A stretch of DNA of 6,696 nt from Bryobacteraceae bacterium (GCA_014379815.1 JACMLA010000573.1:1-6696); one strand, 5' to 3'; shown: positions 1 through 6,379, numbered from the stretch's first letter. The notes: generated by a model from the letters alone, not told the origin. Numbers and translations: made by a program.

Positions 1-55
1 CGTGCCGCCATCTGCACCTGTTGCTGGCTGCCGAACCACTGACAGCGCGGTGGGG

Positions 56-1822
56 CTACCTCACGACGTCAAGCCGAAAACGTTGATTACCCCCACCCCA
101 GTCCTGCCACTGCGTTACGCAAACACCGTTGTCGAGACTAACTCCACAGACGTCAAGCGAATGGCCGCTATGCAGCGGGGTGAACCGGTAGTACCCGCCG
201 GCCTCCGGCAACAATCGCCATTGCTGACTAGTGAAACCTGACCAGGATGCCTGCTCCAGACGAGCACCCGAATTCGTAGCGCCCGGTCCGCCAGCTATCG
301 ACAGCACTTTCCCGCTATGCCGCGACAGGACCCGGTACACTCCACTGCTTACAGGCACGAACTGGAATTGCTGATTGTTTCCGGTGTGGCAGGCCCACTG
401 CACGATTGGCCCGCGTTCTGCCGTCGAAAACCCATAGACGTCCAGACATTTACCGCTGTGTGAGGCAACCAGCCGGTACCAGGCTGCCGGATCAGGCAGA
501 GTTGGCTCTGCAACGGTTCTTGAAACCTTGTAAATGGTTCCGCTATAGTCATCCGAGATAAGGATCGATCCTCCCTGATCGACTGCGGTATCGACGGGAC
601 GACCCCACACGGACCCATTCGGGTTTAGCCAACCTGTGACGAGGTCGATCTGCGAACCGATTTGTGCGCCTATCCAGGGAAAGTACGCAATCTTGTAGCC
701 CGTCTTAATCTGGCGGTTCCAGGATCCGTGAAGGGCCACCAGACCTCCGGACCGATAGTCCGAAGGCGCATTCGTGTTGTGCAGGAACGTGAACCCCAGG
801 GGTGCGGAGTGTGCCTGAATGCCCTTGCTGATGCGATCCATCGAGTCGCAACTTACTTGTCCGCCCGCATTGAAATTGACGTCCCGGTCGAAAGGCATAC
901 TGTTGAGGCCACCGGGGGTATCCGGGTTGGGATTACAGAAGGGCCAGCCGTAGTTTCCGTTATCCCGAACGGAAGTCAGCGCCTCCGGCGGATGGTTATC
1001 CACGTACGCGGGGATGACTCGTCCGTACTGCCCTGTTCCGTCCTGGTTCGGGTAGGGAATGTTGTCACGCTGGTTGACGGTAACCCAGAGATTCGTGGTG
1101 CCAGGAAGGAACGCCAGTCCTTCCGCGTTACGCAGACCTCTGGCGAACAGTCTGCCGTTCCGGCCGTCCGCGTCGTAGCGGTAGATCGCTGCCCGCACGG
1201 GATTGCTGGTCGTATCGGAAAGGCAGACGTTGCAGGTAGACGCAATCGAGACGTAGAGGTTATCGTTCACGTCCATCGCGATGTTCTTCAATTCATGGCC
1301 ATAGGCACCCTGCAACTCCGGCGTGCTTGCATCGGGCAAACCTGAGATAACAATTTCCCGGCTTTGTGGGTTAAGTGATCCGGGTATCCAGGTAAATCGG
1401 TTGATTTGATGAGATTCAGCGATATAAACGTAAGTTCTGTTTCCAATAGAATGGAAAACGATGTCGTGAGGCCGGCGCATCCCTCCCACGTAGGTAGTAA
1501 TCAGCGGATCGCCCGCTCCGTTTGGACGGACCAGCAAAACAGATCCACTGGAGGGTTGCGACACCAGCAAATTATTATCGGGAGTAGTCGCCAGGAAACG
1601 AGCGCCTGGGATACGAGCGTAAACGGCGGCATCGAAGCCCGAAGGAACCTTGAGCGTGCGAGCGACGTGGAAAGGGCTTGTCCGCATGCTGACAGGGACT
1701 CTCACAGTCACCGGGACCGTAGCTCCGGGCTGACCCCACATCTGAACACAGCTTGTAACACAAGCGAATGCTGTAAACAGCTTGCTCGTTTGCATGTAAC
1801 GACCAGTTGTGAATAACTTCAT
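56..1822 (-). CDS. Secreted sugar (sorbosone/glucose) dehydrogenase-like beta-propeller fused to a ricin-type lectin domain
   Basis: The product is 588 residues. Residues 1 to about 30 look like a signal peptide: basic start, then a hydrophobic stretch around LFTAFACVTSCV. Residues about 55-437 match the glucose/sorbosone dehydrogenase propeller family, with SGFDAAVYA, RPHDIVF (117-123), GHELKN (175-180), RNAEGLAF (231-238), NYGWPFCNPNPD and HGSWNR (365-370). In the family such proteins oxidise sugars or aldoses in the periplasm, usually with PQQ. By position His176 could be the catalytic His and Arg231 the conserved substrate/cofactor Arg; this is inference. Residues about 448-588 form three ricin-type repeats, starting HSGK (455), HSGK (502) and HSGH (551) and ending QQF, QQW and QRF, so a sugar-binding trefoil is likely. 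The frame is open to 1954, but the ATG at 1822 was chosen because it has AGGAG five bases upstream and starts the signal peptide. Substrate is unknown; true PQQ use is unproven. Confidence 0.9.
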   Translation of the reverse strand: MKLFTTGRYMQTSKLFTAFACVTSCVQMWGQPGATVPVTVRVPVSMRTSPFHVARTLKVPSGFDAAVYARIPGARFLATTPDNNLLVSQPSSGSVLLVRPNGAGDPLITTYVGGMRRPHDIVFHSIGNRTYVYIAESHQINRFTWIPGSLNPQSREIVISGLPDASTPELQGAYGHELKNIAMDVNDNLYVSIASTCNVCLSDTTSNPVRAAIYRYDADGRNGRLFARGLRNAEGLAFLPGTTNLWVTVNQRDNIPYPNQDGTGQYGRVIPAYVDNHPPEALTSVRDNGNYGWPFCNPNPDTPGGLNSMPFDRDVNFNAGGQVSCDSMDRISKGIQAHSAPLGFTFLHNTNAPSDYRSGGLVALHGSWNRQIKTGYKIAYFPWIGAQIGSQIDLVTGWLNPNGSVWGRPVDTAVDQGGSILISDDYSGTIYKVSRTVAEPTLPDPAAWYRLVASHSGKCLDVYGFSTAERGPIVQWACHTGNNQQFQFVPVSSGVYRVLSRHSGKVLSIAGGPGATNSGARLEQASWSGFTSQQWRLLPEAGGYYRFTPLHSGHSLDVCGVSLDNGVCVTQWQDWGGGNQRFRLDVVR

Positions 1823-1827
1823 GAAAT

Positions 1828-1832
1828 CTCCT
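1828..1832 (-). promoter_or_regulatory. Shine-Dalgarno site of the dehydrogenase-lectin gene
   Basis: On the minus strand this reads AGGAG, followed by ATTTC and then ATG at 1822. The five-base spacing is good and decides the start over the in-frame upstream codons (back to 1954) and the internal ATG at 1795, which has no comparable site. Confidence 0.7.
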
Positions 1833-1848
1833 GCGTTGGGTTTGTGGA

Positions 1849-1870
1849 CACGTGCATCGCGCGGCACGTG
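1849..1870. repeat. Inverted repeat of two CACGTG boxes upstream of the dehydrogenase-lectin gene
   Basis: CACGTGC (1849-1855) and GCACGTG (1864-1870) are perfect 7-bp inverted arms around an 8-base GC-rich spacer. Each arm holds the self-complementary hexamer CACGTG, so the boxes are also direct repeats with centres 16 bases apart. The element lies 27-48 bases upstream of the ATG at 1822. It could be an operator for a dimeric regulator or an mRNA leader hairpin. The repeat is directly visible; a function is inference. Confidence 0.5.
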
Positions 1871-1990
1871 CGGAAGAATTGCGTCTGCTTTACAACATAG
1901 AGGTTCGCCAGGGAGACCGTAGTTTCGGACCACGCGTAAAATACAGTGAAACACCAGCTGGACCTACTCACGACGGGGACTGCGAAGCGT

Positions 1991-2620
1991 TTACAGAGCA
2001 AGCGAAGACTCGTGGAGCACGGGCTTGTATCCCAGGCGAATGCAGTGGACCGTTGGCGCTGGGGTCAGGACCGTTACGACCAGACTCCCTGGCCGCATCG
2101 ATTTTTCTATGTAGCCTTCGGGAGACCATAGCAGGAGAGCGTCATTCCAGACGGCAAAGCATAAGCCACCAACCTGGACGAAACAGCCGTCGGGTAAGGT
2201 GTTCAACCTTGCCTGGTAGGTGACCTTGCGTCCCAGGCTGTCCACGCGTGCGCGATGCAGTTCGGCATCGATTTCAGGAGCGAGCAGTGGTACGCGCGCC
2301 TCTCCACTAGCTCCTCGTAGCCATGCCTCCTTAAAGTTGTTGAAGCGTTCGCGCCGACACTCTGCACAAGGTCGGTGGCCCGCCGCCAGGGCTACAGCTT
2401 CGTCTAAAAAGAAAAGCTCTGTGTATAATCCTGGGGTCATTACGGTACGCCGCCGGCCCTTGAAGTCAAGCAGGCACGTGATCCATCGTTGACCCTTGAA
2501 GGAGCGCACGATTGTTTGCTTTTCATCGTGTATTACTCCTCCCCGGTTGCCCATCAAGTTTCCACGAGCACCCGATCTGATGATTGCTCCGCGAGGGTCA
2601 ACCCGATTTTGCAATGGCAT
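1991..2620 (-). CDS. Conserved protein of unknown function with an Ada-like CxxC motif
   Basis: The product is 209 residues, with no signal peptide or membrane segment, so cytoplasmic. The ATG at 2620 was preferred over the one at 2671: MPLQNRVDP is, from memory, the usual beginning of this conserved hypothetical family, and the 2671 start would overlap the divergent gene. Its ribosome site is weak (GGAT). Visible blocks are MGNRGG (23-28), WITCLLDFKGRRR (46-58), YTELFFLDEAVALAAGHRPCAECRR ending at 90 (Cys85, Cys88), and LLWSPEGY (163-170). The stretch from TELFF to CAEC resembles the end of the Ada-type metal-binding module, in which a RPCxxC pair follows an 'F...eeA...G' helix. Cys49 and His31 are possible further ligands. 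Metal binding is inference, and no reaction can be assigned. It lies upstream of the dehydrogenase-lectin gene on the same strand, but the 168-base gap does not argue for an operon. Confidence 0.75.
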   Translation of the reverse strand: MPLQNRVDPRGAIIRSGARGNLMGNRGGVIHDEKQTIVRSFKGQRWITCLLDFKGRRRTVMTPGLYTELFFLDEAVALAAGHRPCAECRRERFNNFKEAWLRGASGEARVPLLAPEIDAELHRARVDSLGRKVTYQARLNTLPDGCFVQVGGLCFAVWNDALLLWSPEGYIEKSMRPGSLVVTVLTPAPTVHCIRLGYKPVLHESSLAL

Positions 2621-2628
2621 CCGGATCC

Positions 2629-2633
2629 AGGAG
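2629..2633 (+). promoter_or_regulatory. Shine-Dalgarno-like AGGAG that fits an out-of-frame ATG
   Basis: AGGAG stands seven bases before the ATG at 2641, a near-ideal spacing. That ATG, however, opens a frame ending at 2808 that does not encode the amidase-like protein. The amidase frame begins at the ATG at 2670, which has no recognisable ribosome site, and its frame is closed upstream by TGA at 2634-2636. Either the amidase relies on coupling to a short overlapping reading frame, or its true N-terminus was shifted by an indel. Confidence 0.4.
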
Positions 2634-2669
2634 TGACAGCATGGCACGCATGTTTGTACAGTTAGCAGC

Positions 2670-3689
2670 ATGGCCTGCTGGTTCCTTATTTTACTGCTTG
2701 CGTCGGTTTGCGGAGCCGAGACCTATCGGGTCGAAGCAACTAAGTTTTACAACTCGTTCCATCACAGGCACACGGTACTGCAACGGATACGATCCGGCGA
2801 TACTGTGACCACTAAGACCATCGACGCTTCAGGTCGCGATCACCTGGGAAAAGTTGCTGGTTCTGCACCTAACCCGCTAACGGGGCCGTTCTATGTCGAA
2901 GGAGCCGTATCGGGCGACGCGATTGCGGTCACGTTCCGCAGGATCCGCATGAACCGGGATTGGGGTTGGTCCGCGTACCGGCTGGGGCTGTTCTCTATGG
3001 CTGCTCCTTCGATCGAGAATCTCTATCCAAACAGTTACAAAGCTGGTGCCGCGTTCGAAGGGCGATCGAACATCGTGCCGTGGGATCTCGACCTCAACAA
3101 GAACCTTGTGCGGCTCCGGGAACCGGCGAGCAAATCGCATCGTATGGAATTCCCGGCGCGTCCGATGCTCGGATGCGTTGGTGTGGCCGCAGCAGGCGAC
3201 TTTGGGCCAGGCTCAGGCATCTCGGGCCCGTACGGAGGCAACATGGACTACAACGAGGTCGTTGAGGGTGCGACCGTCGTTCTTCCTGTATTCCACGACG
3301 GCGCGCTGCTGTTTCTGGGGGACGGCCACGCGTTGCAGGGTGACGGCGAACCAACGGGCACAGGGGTTGAGACCTCGATGGATGTGGAGTTCACGGTGGA
3401 GCTACGCAAGAAAGCCGGCCTTTCCAACCCACGCCTCGAAAAAACGGACTTTATCGTCAGCGTAGGCAGCCAGCCGGAGTTTGCCAGCTCACTGGACCGC
3501 GCTCTGCAAATCGCAACAAGTGACATGGCGGACTGGCTCACCCGGAGCTATGGCCTCGAGCCGTGGGCGGCTCATTTGCTGATAGGTTACCAGGGCAGAT
3601 ACGACGTGATCACCGTCGCCGGTTCGGTAGGCCTGCGCATCCCAAGAAAGGCTTTGCCTGTTGCCGGTGCGAACCCGTCAAACGATTAG
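2670..3689 (+). CDS. Secreted acetamidase/formamidase-family protein
   Basis: The product is 339 residues. Residues 1 to about 16 form a signal peptide: short start, hydrophobic core FLILLLASV, then CGA before GluThrTyr. The remainder matches the FmdA/AmdA family, whose known members hydrolyse formamide or acetamide to ammonia and the carboxylate. Visible family blocks are GRDHLGKV (55-62), TGPFYVEGAVSGDAIAV (71-87), RPMLGCVGVA (164-173), GPYGGNMDYNE (186-196), LPVFHDGALLFLGDGHALQGDGE (205-227) and TGVETSMDVEFTV (231-243). The GDGHALQGDGE loop probably supplies metal/active-site residues. Length is within the family range of about 300-400. Classical FmdA/AmdA enzymes are cytoplasmic, so the signal peptide is notable and the substrate is uncertain. 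The ATG at 2670 is the only start that keeps the signal peptide; an in-frame stop lies at 2634. The gene diverges from the CxxC gene across 49 bases. Confidence 0.9.
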   Translation: MACWFLILLLASVCGAETYRVEATKFYNSFHHRHTVLQRIRSGDTVTTKTIDASGRDHLGKVAGSAPNPLTGPFYVEGAVSGDAIAVTFRRIRMNRDWGWSAYRLGLFSMAAPSIENLYPNSYKAGAAFEGRSNIVPWDLDLNKNLVRLREPASKSHRMEFPARPMLGCVGVAAAGDFGPGSGISGPYGGNMDYNEVVEGATVVLPVFHDGALLFLGDGHALQGDGEPTGTGVETSMDVEFTVELRKKAGLSNPRLEKTDFIVSVGSQPEFASSLDRALQIATSDMADWLTRSYGLEPWAAHLLIGYQGRYDVITVAGSVGLRIPRKALPVAGANPSND

Positions 3690-3691
3690 CT

Positions 3692-3708
3692 CGTTGTGAA
3701 ACACGACG
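3692..3708 (+). terminator. Candidate terminator hairpin after the amidase-like gene
   Basis: CGTTGTG (3692-3698) pairs with CACGACG (3702-3708) as a 7-bp stem with one T-G wobble and an AAA loop. It starts three bases after the TAG stop and is followed by TTGTTGG, a poor T tract. The hairpin is visible; intrinsic termination is uncertain because of the weak tail. Confidence 0.35.
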
Positions 3709-3869
3709 TTGTTGGTGAGTCCTGATTTGGACCAGCACACCATGCACCATCTCTGGCTTGCACCCTGGGTCGCGCTAAGTTTCTTCCCTGTCGCCATGTG
3801 GCGGCCGAAGAGCTAACTCGCGTACCGGCAAAATGTCCCTTTTTATAAGCGCTTGGTGCTTAAGCAGGT

Positions 3870-5015
3870 GTGACTGGAAATCTTTCCTGCAAACCGGCCC
3901 AGATCGCCACCCTCTTAGTTCTTTCCTTGACTACGGCTGTATTCGCCCAAGAGTCGAAGTCACTGGCTCAGCAAGTTGGCGTATATCACTGGGGCGGTAA
4001 GCATGCCAGCGGTTATTCCTCAGGCATCCGGGACCTGACGTCGCTAAATGCGCGTATCGTCCGACTTACGATTTCCCCGCAGTTGCACCGTGACTACAAC
4101 CAGGGACCGGCCTGTCTTCCGAATTTCACCTTGTCGGGAGCTTTGGACAATCCTGACTTGTTGTCCGCGCTCGCTCATCCTCAACTTGAAGTCATCATGA
4201 TCACGACCTACGACGGGGCAGGCTTTGGCGATTGCTTCACTCACCCCTATCTGAATCCGGAATGGTACACGCCAGGAAACACCGAACGCATCGTGTCAGA
4301 ATACAGCGAGTTTGTGCATCGCCTGCACGTGCTACTTCAAGGTACGGGGAAGCGTTTGATCCTCTCAAACTGGGAGGGAGATAACGCCCTCTACTGCGGT
4401 CAAGCTTACAGCTATCTGCATTCGGATGTTTTTCGAGAGCAATGCCTGGCAGCGTACCCTTTGGCTTACGGTGGGAATCGTGGTCCTCAAGATTCAGTCA
4501 AAGGGATGGTCCTCTGGTTGAAGGCTCGATACCTCGGCATGACCAGCGGCCGGGAGCGCGCAAAGTTAAGTGGCTTGACCGGAGTTCAGGTCGAAAGCGC
4601 GATCGAGTTTTGCTCACTGAGCATGCTGCGTTCTCACGGCCTGCAAAGCGTTCTATACGACGTGTTACCAAGTGTTGCGTTTGACTACATTTCGTATTCC
4701 GCTTACGAATCTTTAACTGCTGCGGATCCGGCCTCAGCGCTCCGAGCAGATCTCAATCGCATTCAAATGCTTACCGGAACCAAACGGATCATTCTTGGCG
4801 AGGTAGGTTTCTCAAGGTCCAGACTTGGGGACAGGCAGATCGAGGCAATCCACAAAGTGACAAACGCCGCCATCGAGTGGGGCGTGCCATACATCATCCT
4901 TTGGAACCTCTATGATCAGGATGTCGAAAACGATTACGGACTTTTCGATCTGGAGGGCAGGATCAGCACACTGGGGATCGAATACAGCCGCATGCTGAGC
5001 CTCGAATCGAAATAG
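3870..5015 (+). CDS. Secreted glycoside-hydrolase-like (beta/alpha)8-barrel protein, family not recognised
   Basis: The product is 381 residues. The signal peptide has hydrophobic core IATLLVLSLTTAV and probable cleavage after FA (residue 26), giving an exported mature protein of about 355 residues. I do not recognise a named family, but the layout fits a clan-A-like glycosidase barrel: strand 1 VGVYHWGG (36-43), strand 2 ARIVRLTIS (61-69), strand 3 LEVIMITTYD (106-115), strand 4 KRLILSNWEGDN (161-172) with Glu169 as candidate acid/base, strand 6 FDYISYSAYES (271-281), strand 7 KRIILGEVGFS (305-315) with Glu311 as candidate nucleophile, and strand 8 VPYIILWNLYDQD (339-351). The final YGLFDLEGR is common after the last strand in such enzymes. 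The start is GTG at 3870; a TAA two codons earlier closes the frame, and no good Shine-Dalgarno is present. Activity and substrate are unknown; a non-catalytic barrel is possible. Confidence 0.75.
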   Translation: MTGNLSCKPAQIATLLVLSLTTAVFAQESKSLAQQVGVYHWGGKHASGYSSGIRDLTSLNARIVRLTISPQLHRDYNQGPACLPNFTLSGALDNPDLLSALAHPQLEVIMITTYDGAGFGDCFTHPYLNPEWYTPGNTERIVSEYSEFVHRLHVLLQGTGKRLILSNWEGDNALYCGQAYSYLHSDVFREQCLAAYPLAYGGNRGPQDSVKGMVLWLKARYLGMTSGRERAKLSGLTGVQVESAIEFCSLSMLRSHGLQSVLYDVLPSVAFDYISYSAYESLTAADPASALRADLNRIQMLTGTKRIILGEVGFSRSRLGDRQIEAIHKVTNAAIEWGVPYIILWNLYDQDVENDYGLFDLEGRISTLGIEYSRMLSLESK

Positions 5016-5043
5016 GCTGAGATGGAGATCGTCAATGTGGGCT

Positions 5044-5544
5044 TCACTTTGTCTCCACGGCTTTGGAATCTTTAGGCACGTCCGCTCTCTTCAACGGCAA
5101 GGCAATGCCACGTTCCTGCAAAACCTCCTTCAGCGTTTGCGCGGCATTCAGAGCGCGCGGAAATCCCGAAGTTACCGTCATGAGGTGAAGGACTTCGAGT
5201 AATTGCTCCGGCGTAGCTCCCAGTTGAAGTGCGTAGCCTGCATGAATCTTGAACTGCTCCAGCGTCCCCTGGGCCGCAAAGGCGGAACAAGCAACGAGCT
5301 GCCTGGTTATGGGGTCGAACACCCCGCGAGACCAGACATCCCCAAGGGAGTATTCCAATGTGAATTGGGCGAGGTCTGGGAAATCCCGTTCGAGTTGCGC
5401 AAAGTGGAGAGGCTTCTCCGCCTTACCGGAACCCGCCTCGAGTACTTTGAGACCCCGGTCCGCACGTTCCTTCACCGCCTGCTGTGCATTCAAGGATGTG
5501 GAAAGCATAATAATCAGTAAGCCGGTTTTCAAGGCAGGCCTCAT
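5044..5544 (-). CDS. Exported carboxymuconolactone decarboxylase (CMD)-family protein
   Basis: The product is 166 residues. A signal peptide is evident: basic MRPALK, hydrophobic GLLIIMLSTSL, probable cleavage after NA (residue 20). Residues about 55-145 match the CMD family: LGDVWSRGVFDPITRQL (68-83), HAGYALQLGATPEQLLEVLH (101-120), then SGFPRALNA (126-134). His101 lies in the conserved HxxxAxxxGA block. Cys86 is alone, with no CxxC pair, so an AhpD-type disulfide peroxidase role is unlikely. Known members include 4-carboxymuconolactone decarboxylase (beta-ketoadipate pathway), but many relatives have no defined reaction, so no substrate is assigned. Its ATG overlaps the stop of the SDR gene as ATGA, which implies coupled translation. 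The exported location differs from that of its partner and is unusual for the family. Confidence 0.9.
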   Translation of the reverse strand: MRPALKTGLLIIMLSTSLNAQQAVKERADRGLKVLEAGSGKAEKPLHFAQLERDFPDLAQFTLEYSLGDVWSRGVFDPITRQLVACSAFAAQGTLEQFKIHAGYALQLGATPEQLLEVLHLMTVTSGFPRALNAAQTLKEVLQERGIALPLKRADVPKDSKAVETK

Positions 5545-6374
5545 TTTTTCATATCCGTGGTAACCGACAACTCGTGCCAGCGGTCGAGCTCAATCCGGCG
5601 TGCCTCCAGAGTGTCTTGCGTTAGCTTCACCGCATCGCTCCCGGCAGCGAAACGCAAGGGTGGGTTATCGGATTGAACGACCTGTACGAGCGCCGCACCA
5701 AGCCTCTTCGGATCGCCCAACTGTTTGTGATTGCGCGCCTCATACTCGTCACGGAGTGTGGCAGCCGCTTCGGCATAATCTTCAATGTTGCGGGTTCCAT
5801 ATGTGACAGAGCTGTTGTCGAGGAAATCGGTTCGGAAAAACCCAGGTTCAACGATGGTTACCCAAATCCCCAACGGCCGTAACTCCTGCGCCAGACCTTC
5901 AGAGAAGCCTTCGACTGCGAACTTGGTCGACCCGTAGATAGAGCCCCCGCCAAACCCCACGAGTCCTCCGATGGACGAGAGATTCAGAATGTGTCCGGAA
6001 CGCCGTTGCCGCATTCCGGGGAGCACGGCCCGGGTGACATTGAAGATACCGAAAACGTTGGTTTCGTACTGTTTCCTGATCGCGTCAGCCTCTACCGTTT
6101 CGAAGTAGCCGAGTTGGCCGTAACCGGCGTTGTTGACCAACACATCTACTCTGCCAAACCGATTTACGGCGGCTGCTACGGCAGACTCTGTCTGATTTTG
6201 GTCGGCGACATCCAGTGGTAGGGCGAGCAGGCGATCACTCGCGCCAAGACTTTCCAGGATCTTCTCTGGCTTGCGGGCGGTGGCGACCACGCCGTCACCT
6301 GCGCTGAGCGCCGCGTCTGCAATCTCTCGCCCAAGACCTCGGGCCGCGCCTGTTATGAACCAGACTTTGCTCAT
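5541..6374 (-). CDS. Classical short-chain dehydrogenase/reductase (SDR)
   Basis: The product is 277 residues and lacks a signal peptide, so cytoplasmic. It has all classical SDR elements: cofactor loop TGAARGLG (8-15), DVAD (55-58), NNAGYG (81-86), Asn106 in TNVFG, Ser134 in LSS, YGSTK (Tyr147, Lys151) and EPGFFRTDF (176-184). Ser134 and Tyr147 have the usual 13-residue spacing. Thr-Ala-Arg (32-34) after strand 2 suggests NADP(H) preference. The family reduces or oxidises alcohols and carbonyls; the substrate cannot be told. The ATG at 6374 was chosen because GAGGGAG lies five bases upstream and MSKVWFITGA is the normal SDR beginning; a GTG at 6401 would add nine atypical residues. It is co-directional with the AraC-type gene and coupled to the CMD gene. 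Confidence 0.95.
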   Translation of the reverse strand: MSKVWFITGAARGLGREIADAALSAGDGVVATARKPEKILESLGASDRLLALPLDVADQNQTESAVAAAVNRFGRVDVLVNNAGYGQLGYFETVEADAIRKQYETNVFGIFNVTRAVLPGMRQRRSGHILNLSSIGGLVGFGGGSIYGSTKFAVEGFSEGLAQELRPLGIWVTIVEPGFFRTDFLDNSSVTYGTRNIEDYAEAAATLRDEYEARNHKQLGDPKRLGAALVQVVQSDNPPLRFAAGSDAVKLTQDTLEARRIELDRWHELSVTTDMKK

Positions 6375-6379
6375 CAGTT

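Noticed and set aside
1..55. Possible start of another minus-strand gene (ATG at 11-9) or a terminator after the dehydrogenase-lectin gene
   Set aside because: Too little sequence is present to support a gene, and the only hairpin visible (CCAC/GTGG near 36-53) is short with no T tract.
662..1345. 227-residue open frame on the plus strand
   Set aside because: It lies wholly antisense to the well-supported dehydrogenase-lectin gene and shows no domain or compositional sign of a real protein; long antisense frames are expected in GC-rich genes.
1823..1954. 44-residue N-terminal extension of the dehydrogenase-lectin gene
   Set aside because: It would bury the signal peptide inside the protein and has no ribosome site, whereas the ATG at 1822 has a good one.
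1955..1990. Sigma-70 type promoter for the dehydrogenase-lectin gene in the gap upstream
   Set aside because: TATTTT-like sequence is visible on the minus strand near 1940, but no -35 element is at the right distance, so I did not list a promoter.
1852..2223. 123-residue open frame on the plus strand
   Set aside because: It overlaps the 3' part of the CxxC gene and the promoter gap antisense, has many Arg/Ser/Gly codons typical of shadow frames, and no motif.
2584..2808. Plus-strand frame starting with MARMFVQ within the longer 74-residue frame
   Set aside because: Not called as a gene because most of it overlaps the amidase gene out of frame; its good ribosome site is reported as a finding instead.
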